Positions 12,073 to 20,642 of a DNA stretch of 31,113 nucleotides are shown one piece after another. Source of the stretch: a virus. The stretch covers positions 1 through 31,113 of IMG/VR virus record IMGVR_UViG_3300028572_000024; one strand, written 5' to 3'. The stretch's first letter is position 1. Each line of letters starts with the position of its first letter. The translations under genes and the position numbers were made by a program. The notes under the pieces were generated by a model. The model was not told the origin of the DNA, ran no database searches, and worked only from the letters and a program-made list of their open reading frames with translations.

Positions 12073-12282
12073 ATGGATGGCTATGATATTTTAGAGAATC
12101 AAATCGTCAATGACGTAAGAACATTAACAAAAGATCAAGACACTATACCTTGTTTTAACGCTTACCACCGACTTCTTGTTGGGTCGTTTCGAATCTTATG
12201 CGTGAGAGGGGATAAAAAGTTTTTAAAAATTGTAGCAAAAACTATTTATAACAATCTAATAGATGAAATTCCTAAGGAGTAG
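12073..12282 (+). CDS. Unknown small protein
   Basis: 69 residues, starting directly at the base after the exonuclease stop, with GAGAGTGAG overlapping the exonuclease end as ribosome site. Acidic N-terminus, then a basic helical half (RGDKKFLKIVAKTIYNNL). No family recognised. Confidence 0.55.
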   Translation: MDGYDILENQIVNDVRTLTKDQDTIPCFNAYHRLLVGSFRILCVRGDKKFLKIVAKTIYNNLIDEIPKE

Positions 12283-12286
12283 CCCC

Positions 12287-12361
12287 ATGCTCACCCTCCT
12301 AATCGCCGCGGTCGTCACCGTCGCAACCCTAATCTATTGCTGCTGGAGCCTCAAAGAATGA
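12287..12361 (+). CDS. Tiny single-span membrane peptide
   Basis: 24 residues: MLTLLIAAVVTVATLIYCCW then SLKE. AAGGAG lies before the ATG, and the stop overlaps the next ATG (ATGA), so translation is credible despite its size. It is one hydrophobic helix. It could be a holin-like or regulatory membrane peptide; unproven. Confidence 0.45.
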   Translation: MLTLLIAAVVTVATLIYCCWSLKE

Positions 12362-12585
12362 AAGAAGAACCAAACGAATACACAATTGAACGCGATCGAA
12401 AGCGCTATCTCCACATGGAGTATCTTGGAGAAATGGCTAAACTGCTTGAGGCTCATGAGAAATATATAAAGAGATGCCTTGTTGCAGACGTTGATCCTAC
12501 GTTAGAAGAGACGCTAATTGAGTATGGCGGACGATTTAGAGTTTATCTCGATACTTTTTCCACGCAATATGGGCCGCAATTATGA
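12358..12585 (+). CDS. Unknown small protein
   Basis: 75 residues from MKEEPNEYTIERDRKRY, started by an ATGA overlap; an in-frame ATG at 12337 would lie inside the membrane peptide. Charged, helical. Ends in QYGPQL, overlapping the next gene by four bases. No family recognised. Confidence 0.55.
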   Translation: MKEEPNEYTIERDRKRYLHMEYLGEMAKLLEAHEKYIKRCLVADVDPTLEETLIEYGGRFRVYLDTFSTQYGPQL

Positions 12586-12758
12586 CACCTAGAGAAGAGT
12601 TTAAAAGTGAGTTAAAGATGGTATTGGACGACATGGCTCGCGTTGTGTCTGATTATCGAGTCTATGGAAATGAAAGTCCTATGTACAAGCAATCTAATAT
12701 AATCTTTGATCAAAACATGAATACGTTTATAGAAAAATGGGCGCCTAAAGATGACTGA
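12582..12758 (+). CDS. Unknown small protein
   Basis: 58 residues, MTPREEFKSELKMVLDDMA onward, helical then a mixed end with FIEKWAPKDD. It is tied to neighbours by ATGA-type overlaps on both sides. No family recognised. Confidence 0.5.
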   Translation: MTPREEFKSELKMVLDDMARVVSDYRVYGNESPMYKQSNIIFDQNMNTFIEKWAPKDD

Positions 12759-12921
12759 CAGCGCTATTTGCCATACAACCATTGGCGCTCTGATGGCCAC
12801 TTTGCTGTTTTTGCTATATGTGGTCTACTTGCAATCGAAAAGAATCAATCGATTAGAGAAAATGCTGGACGGCGATGAGGAACCCCTTACCCCCATACGA
12901 GATCCCTATGAAAAAGTCTAA
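12751..12921 (+). CDS. Small single-span membrane protein
   Basis: 56 residues. Short N-terminus, membrane helix IGALMATLLFLLYVVYL (11-27), then a charged cytoplasmic-type helix (KRINRLEKMLDGD) and a Pro-rich end. The shape fits small phage membrane proteins, including inner-membrane lysis accessories, but there is no specific motif. Confidence 0.55.
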   Translation: MTDSAICHTTIGALMATLLFLLYVVYLQSKRINRLEKMLDGDEEPLTPIRDPYEKV

Positions 12922-13219
12922 AAAAGAACCGATCGAAAAAGTCATCGATATCAACGAGCCTGTTGTCCTAGAGACGAGCTACCCTATCGAGATAGTTCGT
13001 CCTACTGAGAAGGACGTGCAAGAGGCCGAGCTAGCGTTCTGCAAGTTTATCAACGAAGGTCATATGAATATTGAAGCAGCTATCCGCGCTATGCTAGGCG
13101 TATCTATCAGCACCATGGTCAATAGCAACCTGAGCGAAGAAGACTTCGACAACAATCTCGTGAGCATGAAAGGTCTGTTTGTGAAGCTCAAAGCCCAAAA
13201 AGACGCCGCATGTACCTAG
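12908..13219 (+). CDS. Unknown protein
   Basis: 103 residues from MKKSKKEPIEKVID; an ATG at 12875 would add 11 residues but would overlap the previous gene by 47 bases. Basic N-terminus, then beta strands (VVLETSYPIEIVRP) and a helical region with CKFINEGHMNIEAAIRAML. No family recognised. Confidence 0.55.
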   Translation: MKKSKKEPIEKVIDINEPVVLETSYPIEIVRPTEKDVQEAELAFCKFINEGHMNIEAAIRAMLGVSISTMVNSNLSEEDFDNNLVSMKGLFVKLKAQKDAACT

Positions 13220-13551
13220 ACAAAGAGCTTAAGAAGCTTAATCAAAAGCAATGGGAGCTCCTGCTTGGCCTCCCTGAGTATGCGAACGTAGCTAAAACCT
13301 GCGTGTCGTCTAGCAAGCGCCAAGACTTTGAGGTTGTAACGATCTGGGTTGGCTACGATATGGGCGGCGAGGCAAAGGTCTTCGGCACACGCGTATTCGT
13401 GCAGGGACATACCCACGATCTCTCAAAATGGAAACTCAAGTATAGATCGCTTAAAGAAGCATTAGCTGGTCACAATAGCGTTTGTGATGACGTTAAGAAG
13501 GGTCTCTACAATGAGGAAGAGCTGCTGAAGGCCGCTGAGGTTGTGGAATGA
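13210..13551 (+). CDS. Unknown protein
   Basis: 113 residues. Helical N-terminus (LDKELKKLNQKQWELL), central strands (FEVVTIWVGYDMGGEAKVF), a THDLSKWKLKYRS segment and a C-terminal acidic helix. It overlaps both neighbours. No family recognised. Confidence 0.55.
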   Translation: MYLDKELKKLNQKQWELLLGLPEYANVAKTCVSSSKRQDFEVVTIWVGYDMGGEAKVFGTRVFVQGHTHDLSKWKLKYRSLKEALAGHNSVCDDVKKGLYNEEELLKAAEVVE

Positions 13552-13934
13552 AAGTAATTGAACCCCCTAAGATGCAAAAAGCTCTTTACATAGGTAAAGA
13601 CTCTAGTCGCAAGCGTGAATATGTCGATCACTTAAAATGGTTAGGTGATGAATATTCAATTTGTTTTCTAAATGAGCTTTGTGTTGATGATCAAGAAGCT
13701 CAGGAACTTAGAGCTAAGGATTACTTCTCATTGTTTGACTTTGAGGTAGTCGCTTGTAGCAACAATCCTTTCTTTATCAATGCTGCCCCTCTTGAAGCGA
13801 TACATATTTGCACTAGAGTCGAAGACACTCTCGTAATAGATAACATACTCAGCAAGCCCGAAAAGTTTGCGGAATGGAGAGCTCTTGGGCTCCCTAACTA
13901 CGATTTGCTCACCTCTGAGTTTTTGTACAAATGA
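13548..13934 (+). CDS. Unknown protein
   Basis: 128 residues, started by ATGA overlap. Mixed alpha/beta, acidic, with a YIGKDSSRKREYVDHL segment after the first strand that faintly resembles a phosphate-binding turn but lacks a Walker motif. No family recognised. Confidence 0.55.
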   Translation: MKVIEPPKMQKALYIGKDSSRKREYVDHLKWLGDEYSICFLNELCVDDQEAQELRAKDYFSLFDFEVVACSNNPFFINAAPLEAIHICTRVEDTLVIDNILSKPEKFAEWRALGLPNYDLLTSEFLYK

Positions 13935-14023
13935 TCGTCGCGCAAACAATCCTGTTCACCATAGCAACTGCGGCGGCAATAGGCATCATCGTTGGGATCG
14001 CTAAGGACTTGTTGAGGAAATAG
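13931..14023 (+). CDS. Tiny single-span membrane peptide
   Basis: 30 residues: MIVAQTILFTIATAAA then IGIIVGIAKDLLRK. One hydrophobic helix with a basic end, begun by an ATGA overlap with the previous gene. It is the last plus-strand gene; only three bases separate its stop from the facing minus-strand gene. A holin-like role is possible. Confidence 0.45.
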   Translation: MIVAQTILFTIATAAAIGIIVGIAKDLLRK

Positions 14024-14026
14024 CTG

Positions 14027-14191
14027 TTACTTCTGAGTCTTGTCTGCGCTAAAGTCTACACTCACACCTGTCTCTGCCTTGATCTCTTCTTCAGCTAGCT
14101 GCTCGATGGGACTATTGGGAGGCAGGAACCTTGAGCTGACATAGCCAACGATTAGGGATGCTGCTACAACAATGATTAGGGTAATGCTCAT
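14027..14191 (-). CDS. Small membrane protein, phage FLPPNSPIE family
   Basis: 54 residues. N-terminal membrane helix (ITLIIVVAASLIVGYV), then SSRFLPPNSPIEQLAEEEI and KAETGVSVDFS, a pattern (P-x-N-x-P-I-E ... E-x-x-I-K-x-x-T-G-V-x-V-D) seen in small membrane proteins of many tailed phages, often near late genes. Its biochemical role is unknown to me. AGAGG precedes the ATG. Confidence 0.65.
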   Translation of the reverse strand: MSITLIIVVAASLIVGYVSSRFLPPNSPIEQLAEEEIKAETGVSVDFSADKTQK

Positions 14192-14204
14192 GTGGCCTCT
14201 AGGT

Positions 14205-14225
14205 TAGGGGGGATTGCTCCCCCTA
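14205..14225. other. GC-rich hairpin without T tract
   Basis: TAGGGGG (14205-14211), loop GATTGCT, CCCCCTA (14219-14225). It lies between the Ala/Pro/Val protein and the small membrane protein. It may slow or end the late transcript, but no T run follows on either strand. Confidence 0.5.
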
Positions 14226-14256
14226 GTATTACTCTGCTACTATGCAAAGTGCTTTT

Positions 14257-14541
14257 TTAGTCCATTACAGCTTCTGAAAATGCTGCTGGAGCAACCACTG
14301 GAGCTGCTTCTGCAACCACTGGAGTTACTGAAGCAACCACTGGAGTTACTGGAGCAACCACTGGAGCAACCACTGGAGTTGCTGCTTGTGCTGCTGCAAC
14401 TGCTGGAGCTAATGGAGCTGCTTGAGCAGGAGTTAGTAGGTGACCAATCACAATTTGGGCATCTTGTAGGATAGTAAGACCTTCTGAGCGCAATGCTGAG
14501 TGTAGGACTTTGAGGAGTGCTTGCTTAAGGGCTTCTGGCAT
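14257..14541 (-). CDS. Protein with Ala/Pro/Val repeat tail
   Basis: 94 residues. Residues 1-37 form a helical domain (MPEALKQALLKVLHSALRS, then a second helix ending IGHLL); the rest is low complexity built from TPVVAPVVAP-like units. The tail resembles extended spacers in surface or virion proteins. It lies next to the fibre genes. A plus-strand frame over the same repeat is Leu-rich and judged a shadow. Confidence 0.55.
   Translation of the reverse strand: MPEALKQALLKVLHSALRSEGLTILQDAQIVIGHLLTPAQAAPLAPAVAAAQAATPVVAPVVAPVTPVVASVTPVVAEAAPVVAPAAFSEAVMD
14286..14383. repeat. Tandem-like repeats encoding the Pro/Val tail
   Basis: Plus strand repeats built of GCAACCACTGGA with or without GTTACTGGA, about six degenerate copies, all in frame with the minus-strand gene. 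Confidence 0.85.
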
Positions 14542-14589
14542 GGGTACCTGTGGGGTTAAGGGGATAGTAGCAAAAGGGTGATTTAGGGG

Positions 14590-15177
14590 CTAGGCGATCT
14601 CTGTCACAGAGAAGGTCATTGATTCAGTTCCATTATATGAACCCAATAAAGAAGCGTTGCTTAATGCAATGTTAGAAGCATAGTAAACAGAATAGGTTGT
14701 TGATGAAGTGGTTCCAGAGGTTTTAACAAAATTAAATATCGCAGTACCATTTGCTGGAGCCATTGGATATGAATTAAGGAGAGTTGTTCCTTGAAACAAG
14801 AAAACTCCCATAGGGCCATTATAAGGACAACAAAAATCAAAAACTAAATTACTAGTAGATGAGGTTGGTGTGTAAGTAATACTAATCACAAACACACTAT
14901 TGGTGGTTGTTGGCGTTGTAAATGTATCAACAAGAGTTGCCGTGCTAGTCGCAGTCGTCGAAACAGTCGAAGCAAATCCCACAACCCCTCCACCACCACC
15001 AGAAGCAGCCCAAGAAGGCACACCTCCTGCAACAGTCATCACTTGCCCAGCAGTACCTATGGCAAGCTTAGACAAAGTGTTAGCTGCACTAGCGTAGAGT
15101 GTGTCGCCTGTTGTGTAGGTAGCTTGATTAGTTCCACCAGCTTTTTCTACTAGAGGAAGAGGGCCATCATATGCCAT
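14590..15177 (-). CDS. Tail fibre-like protein
   Basis: 195 residues. The N-terminal part contains TTGDTLYASAANTLSKLAIG and TAGQVMTVAGGVPSWA, a strand-turn motif (G-Q-V-x-T-V-x-x-G-x-P-x-W) very common in phage fibres. A Gly run follows, then a Ser/Thr-rich all-beta C-terminal domain of about 125 residues, likely a receptor-binding jelly roll. It follows the two long fibre genes on the same strand. It has a different N-terminus from those, so it probably attaches differently or is an accessory fibre. Confidence 0.7.
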   Translation of the reverse strand: MAYDGPLPLVEKAGGTNQATYTTGDTLYASAANTLSKLAIGTAGQVMTVAGGVPSWAASGGGGGVVGFASTVSTTATSTATLVDTFTTPTTTNSVFVISITYTPTSSTSNLVFDFCCPYNGPMGVFLFQGTTLLNSYPMAPANGTAIFNFVKTSGTTSSTTYSVYYASNIALSNASLLGSYNGTESMTFSVTEIA

Positions 15178-15185
15178 TAGAACAC

Positions 15186-17993
15186 CTAAAATACCGAGTA
15201 TGAGGCGCCATCAAAGATAACGCTGATTGATTGATAGTTGACGTTGAGCACATAGGAAGTTACCCCATCGATAGTCACCGCTCCACCCACTGTGGTTACA
15301 GTGATGTTGCTAGTAGCTGCTGCACCAGAGGCATCTTTGACAGTCCAAACTTGACCAGTCACTGGAGCGTTAGGGAGGAGGAGAGTAATCACACCACCGC
15401 TAGTCGCACACGATAGAAATTGATCTGTTGTGAGGACAGTGTAAGGAGAAGCTCCATGAGTTACAGGGGTCAACGCTTGAACGCTAGTCGTAGGAATAGC
15501 CTGAACACCTAGTTGGTCTGTAGAGCTATCTATGACCACCATTAGAGGAGTGCCACCTAGAGTGTTGCCATTCACCCCACTTAGGAAGAACTCTGCTAAT
15601 TGTTGGTTGGCAGTTCCTGTTCCTGCCCCTATCCTTCCAACATTGGACTCACCAACCACACCATAGCTGTTGATACAAATATTGCTAGATTCGCTAGATG
15701 TGTACCCTTCACCACTGTTGGCTCCTATACCTACGCAAAAAGAACCTGTTACTAGGTTGGGAAGACTATTAACACCAAAAGCACTGTTATTAATTGCGCT
15801 TCCAGCTCCATTAAGAAAGGTTAAAGATTGGTACCCAAAAGCTGAATTGCCACTATCAGAAACAGATTGTTGCAGACTTAAAAAACCTGTAGCTGTTGAT
15901 TGACCTACACCATTAGCTGCATACATTGACTGATAACCAATGGCGACTAGTCCACCATCCGAAACACAATTTACAAGTACCTGTGCACCAACTCCTACGT
16001 TTTGATGAGCTGAGGCAGCATTATTAAAACTTCCACTTCCAAGAATAGTGTTACCACTCCCAAATAAAGGGGCAACCACTCCAGAGCCATTTCCTATGAT
16101 GGTGTTTTGGTTGTTATCGCTTAAATTTAGCGTGCTAGTTGTGCCACTATTGCTAAAAGAAACTGTGCTACCTGCATTTAGAATGGCTTGATTAGCGAAA
16201 ATTTGAACTGTGTTACCTGTTATACTTCCAGAATCGCCAACGATTGTCTGGATAGCGCCAGATAGAAGGCTAGTCACTCCAAGTTGGTTGGATGTGCTGA
16301 TCGTAACAACTTGAGGCCCTGCTAATAGAGGGTCTTGAGTGAATTGATTAATACCACAGAAATATGCAGCTTGAAACTGGTTCTGAGCTGGAGAACCTGT
16401 AATGTCACCAATTCTGATAACCCCATTGTCCCCTGAAAGACCATTGGAGGCTATGCAGACGTTGAAAGAGTCGCTGGAAGTGCAGCTTGAGCCAGCACTA
16501 TAGCCAAGCCCTAGGTTGCCCTCCCCTGTAGTTATATTTGAAAAAACAAATGCTCCCAGCCCTGATGAGTTCTGCCCTGTAACTAGCGAGCCAAAGCAAT
16601 CAGTACCAAAAGCTGAGCAGTTGTTAGAGCCATTTATTGAGTAGAGAGCGCTGTCACCATAAGCACAATGGTATTGGTCATTTTGTGAGCTATAGAGAGC
16701 TTGAAATCCTGTTGCTGTGCAGCCTACAGAGGTCAAGCTTTGATACATGGCTTGGTAGCCTTCTGCCACTGTAGAGTTAGGTGTAGTCGCACTAAACAGA
16801 GCCTGAAAACCTGAAGCTAAGCACTGTGACCCAGAGATATTGGAATACATCACCTGATAGCCTGTCGCTACGTTAGCATTGCCTCCCATACCCCCAGAGT
16901 TAGTTGAGTACATAGCTTGAAAGCCTAGAGCAGTATTCTGGGCGTCCTGAACACTACTAAAGAGAGCTTGACATCCTACAGCAGTTATACCACTAACACC
17001 ATTAAGATTCTGTAAAGCTCCGTCACCAATTGCTACACAATAGCTATCGCCAGCTGTGCTATAAAGGCTTTGTGCCCCTACAGCTACGTTTGAATTACAG
17101 TTAGTACCTGATGTAAAAAGGCTTTGGTATCCATATGCAGAATTTCGTGTGGCATGGCTTGGCGAGGTGCCTTGCATACTCTGTGAACCAAAAGCACAAT
17201 TGAAACTGCCCCCTTGGGTATTTGTGAGCGTGTTAAAACCAAAACAACTATTGTCGCTGTCTGTAAAAGAAGCAAATAAGCTGTTGTAACCAAATGCTGA
17301 GCAGTTATTAGCGCTACCCCCACCATTGAGCTGAGCGAGTGATTGATACCCAAAAGCTGAGCAGCCTGTATCGCTTACAGTTCCACTTAGCGCAGTGTAA
17401 CCACAAGCTGTTAAGCCTATAGAGCCATTAAGACTATATAAAGCTGAGGTGCCAATTGCTGTTGAATAACTATCATTGACACTTGAGCGTAGAGCTTGAT
17501 TTCCAACTGCTACTGTGCCAGAACCACCCACCAGTGAGTATCCACATTGTGTGCCCACAAGGGTGTTTTGTATCCCTGTAAGGAGATTACTAGCATTGCC
17601 ACTTTGTTGGCCTAGGCAGGTGTTTCCATTGGTATCAGAAAGCTGAAGCTGAAGATCTGTATTGCCTGATATACCCTCAAAGAGGACTGTGCTACCACAG
17701 TAGTTGTCGCCATGATCCGCATAGACATAGATGTTAGGGCCATAGACTGGAACCCCTGTGTCACCATTGATGATAGTGCCACCACTAGCAGCTAGGTCGA
17801 TCGTCCCGTTACCAAGATTAAACAAAATAGTATTGTTAACGCTTGTAAGGAACCCAGACCTAATAAAAGGGGCCGTTGCCGACCCGATTAGAAGCTGGCC
17901 ATCGGCCGTCATTTGATCGACAACGGGTGTAACACCGCGGAAATCCACGTTGGTAGCATAAAGCGTAGAGTTGGAAAAACCGTGGACTGACAT
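15186..17993 (-). CDS. Long modular tail fibre with YadA-type head repeats, paralogue 1
   Basis: 935 residues. Residues 1-38 are identical to those of the next gene and probably the virion anchor. Then two rounds of one module: GDTG/GDSG strand block ending GSTVxF, SDxNxNT and xLG; many 14-25-residue repeats of the type S-A-x-G-x-x-A-L (YadA-head like); and a closing block ICINSYGVVGESNVGRIG plus GTGT, FFLSGVNGNT and MVVIDSS. The last 100 residues (YTVLTTDQFLSC, ITLLLPNAPVTGQVWTVKD, SISVIFDGASYSVF) form a C-terminal domain widespread in phage fibres. Trimeric receptor binding is inferred. Confidence 0.8.
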   Translation of the reverse strand: MSVHGFSNSTLYATNVDFRGVTPVVDQMTADGQLLIGSATAPFIRSGFLTSVNNTILFNLGNGTIDLAASGGTIINGDTGVPVYGPNIYVYADHGDNYCGSTVLFEGISGNTDLQLQLSDTNGNTCLGQQSGNASNLLTGIQNTLVGTQCGYSLVGGSGTVAVGNQALRSSVNDSYSTAIGTSALYSLNGSIGLTACGYTALSGTVSDTGCSAFGYQSLAQLNGGGSANNCSAFGYNSLFASFTDSDNSCFGFNTLTNTQGGSFNCAFGSQSMQGTSPSHATRNSAYGYQSLFTSGTNCNSNVAVGAQSLYSTAGDSYCVAIGDGALQNLNGVSGITAVGCQALFSSVQDAQNTALGFQAMYSTNSGGMGGNANVATGYQVMYSNISGSQCLASGFQALFSATTPNSTVAEGYQAMYQSLTSVGCTATGFQALYSSQNDQYHCAYGDSALYSINGSNNCSAFGTDCFGSLVTGQNSSGLGAFVFSNITTGEGNLGLGYSAGSSCTSSDSFNVCIASNGLSGDNGVIRIGDITGSPAQNQFQAAYFCGINQFTQDPLLAGPQVVTISTSNQLGVTSLLSGAIQTIVGDSGSITGNTVQIFANQAILNAGSTVSFSNSGTTSTLNLSDNNQNTIIGNGSGVVAPLFGSGNTILGSGSFNNAASAHQNVGVGAQVLVNCVSDGGLVAIGYQSMYAANGVGQSTATGFLSLQQSVSDSGNSAFGYQSLTFLNGAGSAINNSAFGVNSLPNLVTGSFCVGIGANSGEGYTSSESSNICINSYGVVGESNVGRIGAGTGTANQQLAEFFLSGVNGNTLGGTPLMVVIDSSTDQLGVQAIPTTSVQALTPVTHGASPYTVLTTDQFLSCATSGGVITLLLPNAPVTGQVWTVKDASGAAATSNITVTTVGGAVTIDGVTSYVLNVNYQSISVIFDGASYSVF

Positions 17994-17996
17994 AGG

Positions 17997-19940
17997 TTAG
18001 CCTATTTGTGATGCAAATGTAGTTGTAGAAGTGACTGTTACTGTTCCAGAAGTTGTTATCTGTGCATAAAACTTAGCAGGGACTACAAAGCTAAAGTATT
18101 GACTTGAAGCACCTGAAAGAGTTGGAGTGATAGCTCTAGCTGTTGGGCTGTTAGTAGAACCTACACCCACACTAACCACACCTGTAATCGCAGCAGAGAT
18201 AACCATCTGCACATGCACAAGGATAGGGTAGTTGGCAGTGTTCTGGAGGGCTGTACCTACAGATAGGGAACCATAGGTAGTAGACGCTGCACTAGCTTGA
18301 ACTGGCGTAGGACAAACAATTTGACCATCTGATGTATCTGTAAGGGTTAGGTAAGGAGTAGGAGAACCTGCTGAGAGGGTAGCTCCTGCAATACCTTGGA
18401 TATAGGCTTTGTTTAATTGATAGTTGCCTGTGCCTGTGGCATGGCCAATTCTTAGGGTGTTAGACTCTGAGACCACCCCAGCACTATTGATGAGGATGTT
18501 GTCACTCTCAGTACTTGTATAAGCACTACCTGTGGTAGTACCTGCCCCTACGTTGCGAGAGCCACCTGTCATTGAAGAAAAACATTGATACCCCATACCC
18601 ACGTTGCCATTAGCATTGAAAGAATTGTTAAGAACATTCAAACAATTGCTGCCTACCGCAGTGTTTTGGATGCCGTGCGCAGATTGATTTAAGGCGCCAA
18701 ATCCTAGAGCTGTGCAGTCTGAAGAACCTTGTGCAGCACCAAGTGCCCCTAGGCCTACCGCTACGTGGTTCAAGGACGCTGAGGATGTACCCAGAGCACC
18801 ATATCCAATGGCTACGCAATATGCTGAGGATGAATTTGAGCTCATCGCCCCCCAGCCTACCGCAGTATTGTCTTGGCCTGTATCGGCAGCATTTCCAGCG
18901 TTGGTACCCAAAAACAAGTTATTACTTGAGTCCATCACATCTAGAGTAACTGTCGTAGTCCCTGAGACAAATTTAACTGTACTACCGCAGTTTCGTGTAG
19001 AGTTGCCTGTGGTAAGGGTTACTGCACCATCTACAGTCGTTCCAGAATCACCCACTAGTGATGTAACTCCACTAGTTGGAAGTGGCATTGTTCCAAGCTG
19101 ATCAGAACTATTGATAACCACCATGAGAGGGGTAGTTAAGGCTGTATTGCCATTGATGCCAGAAATAAAGGATGTCGATAATTCTCCAGTGCCAGTCCCT
19201 GTAGCCTGCCCAATTTTAAGGCGATTACTAACCCCTGTATCACCGTAGCTGTTGATACAAATTGAGCTTGATTCCGCACCGTTTAGATAGATCCCAGCAT
19301 TGTATCCAAGGCCAGTCGTATAGTTTCCCGAGGACAAATTGGCTAGGGCTTGTGCTCCAAAAGCTGAACAGTATGAGGAACCTGAAAGACTGCTCAAACC
19401 TAGGGTTCCAAAACAACTATTATAAGTCCCTGATGTTATGGAGGTTGAAGATCCTTGACCGAAACTGCAATTGGATATCCCGTTCGTGAGTGCGGTTAAA
19501 ACCCCCGCTCCCAGCCCAGTGTTCGTAGACCCAGTAAGAGAAAGATTGCCTGTATTGATGCCCAGAAGGGTGTTATTGCTTGAGTCAGTTACATTGAAAG
19601 TAGCTGTCTGAGCACCGTCTGTCGTGAAGGTTACGCTTGAGCCGCAATTTAGAGCCGCTTGATCAGCATAAAGGGTAACTGCACCTGTAACGCTTTGGCC
19701 AGAATCGCCAACGATTGTTGTAACGCCGCCGATAGTCTCTAGGTTGATCGTGCCATGACCCACGGTAATATCAACCGTAGACCCTACACTTGTAAGCAAA
19801 CCAGATCGAATAAATGGAGCAACGCTTGAACCAATAAGAAGTTGGCCATCTGCTGTCATCTGATCGACGACTGGAGTTACGCCGCGAAAATCGACGTTAG
19901 TTGCATAGAGCGTGGAATTAGAGAAACCGTGGACTGACAT
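17997..19940 (-). CDS. Long modular tail fibre, paralogue 2
   Basis: 647 residues. Same 38-residue N-terminus as the 935-residue fibre and two rounds of the same module (GDSG block, NTGLGAGVL-type repeats, SSICINSYGDTG and NILINSAGVV closing blocks with RIG and GTGT), but fewer head repeats. The C-terminal 110 residues (PVQASAASTTYGSLSVG to TTTFASQIG) are unrelated to the other fibre, so the two probably bind different receptors while using the same attachment point. It ends three bases before the paralogue's start. Confidence 0.8.
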   Translation of the reverse strand: MSVHGFSNSTLYATNVDFRGVTPVVDQMTADGQLLIGSSVAPFIRSGLLTSVGSTVDITVGHGTINLETIGGVTTIVGDSGQSVTGAVTLYADQAALNCGSSVTFTTDGAQTATFNVTDSSNNTLLGINTGNLSLTGSTNTGLGAGVLTALTNGISNCSFGQGSSTSITSGTYNSCFGTLGLSSLSGSSYCSAFGAQALANLSSGNYTTGLGYNAGIYLNGAESSSICINSYGDTGVSNRLKIGQATGTGTGELSTSFISGINGNTALTTPLMVVINSSDQLGTMPLPTSGVTSLVGDSGTTVDGAVTLTTGNSTRNCGSTVKFVSGTTTVTLDVMDSSNNLFLGTNAGNAADTGQDNTAVGWGAMSSNSSSAYCVAIGYGALGTSSASLNHVAVGLGALGAAQGSSDCTALGFGALNQSAHGIQNTAVGSNCLNVLNNSFNANGNVGMGYQCFSSMTGGSRNVGAGTTTGSAYTSTESDNILINSAGVVSESNTLRIGHATGTGNYQLNKAYIQGIAGATLSAGSPTPYLTLTDTSDGQIVCPTPVQASAASTTYGSLSVGTALQNTANYPILVHVQMVISAAITGVVSVGVGSTNSPTARAITPTLSGASSQYFSFVVPAKFYAQITTSGTVTVTSTTTFASQIG

Positions 19941-19952
19941 AAGTTACCTGTA

Positions 19953-20633
19953 CTATGAGCGAATAAATTCAAGACGTGCTTTCCACACGATGGTTTTGCC
20001 AGCTACACCAGTAACTGCAATCTGAAGGCTGTTTCCGCTAATGGCTAGAGCCACATCTGCGGCTGATAGAGCAGCTTCTTCAAATGCGTCGATCATAGGA
20101 GCACCGATAAGCACTCCAGCAGAACCTGTAGTCCTAACACCACCAGTGATCGCATAAGCCACACCAGCAGGGGTTGCTGCGTCATAGCCTTCGATAAAGA
20201 TATCAAGCGAGTAGACACCTGCAGCGCCTAGATCATAAGTGATAACGTTTCCAGTAGTAGCGCCTACAGTAGTTACAGTACCTTCGTTAGTGCCAAACAC
20301 GTCAATAGTGAGCGTGTTGCCTGATCCAGCTACAACTACGCCTGAGCCGCCAACGATATTAATGTTGCCTGCGACGGGAGAAAGCGCTCCGCCTGTGTCA
20401 CCTGTGAGGGAAGTGATATCTCCGCCCGTTCCGCTGGTTACTTGTACCCATGCGCCAGCACCTGAATAAACAAAGAAACTCTTTGTTACAGTGTTTTGCC
20501 ATGATTGAAAAAGCTGGACGTTAGAATCGTTCGAGGTCGGATTGTAGGGAACCGCGATACAGGGGGTTAAAAAGGTGACAAAGCTGCCATCTCTTGAAGC
20601 TACTAAAGGAGCAAAGTTTCCGTTATTAGACAT
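19953..20633 (-). CDS. Short fibre or baseplate-type virion protein
   Basis: 226 residues. The N-terminal 65 residues include SWQNTVTKSFFVYSGAGAWV, a phrase typical of proteins joining fibres to the tail. A middle TSLTGDTGGALSPVAGNIN block is the same kind of GDTG unit as in the long fibres. The C-terminal beta domain contains EGYDAATPAGVAYAITGGVRT. Probably a fibre adaptor or short fibre; the order of genes supports this. Confidence 0.65.
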   Translation of the reverse strand: MSNNGNFAPLVASRDGSFVTFLTPCIAVPYNPTSNDSNVQLFQSWQNTVTKSFFVYSGAGAWVQVTSGTGGDITSLTGDTGGALSPVAGNINIVGGSGVVVAGSGNTLTIDVFGTNEGTVTTVGATTGNVITYDLGAAGVYSLDIFIEGYDAATPAGVAYAITGGVRTTGSAGVLIGAPMIDAFEEAALSAADVALAISGNSLQIAVTGVAGKTIVWKARLEFIRS

Positions 20634-20642
20634 GTTTTTTCT

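Noticed and set aside
14286-14383. CRISPR-like array
   Set aside because: Units are short, degenerate, without spacers, and in frame with a protein tail.
14214-14474. Plus-strand Leu-rich frame of 86 residues
   Set aside because: It is the complement of the repeat coding the Ala/Pro/Val tail; no ribosome site and against the strand of the late block.
18712-19101. Plus-strand frames across the fibre genes
   Set aside because: Opposite the clear modular fibre coding frame; no ribosome sites.
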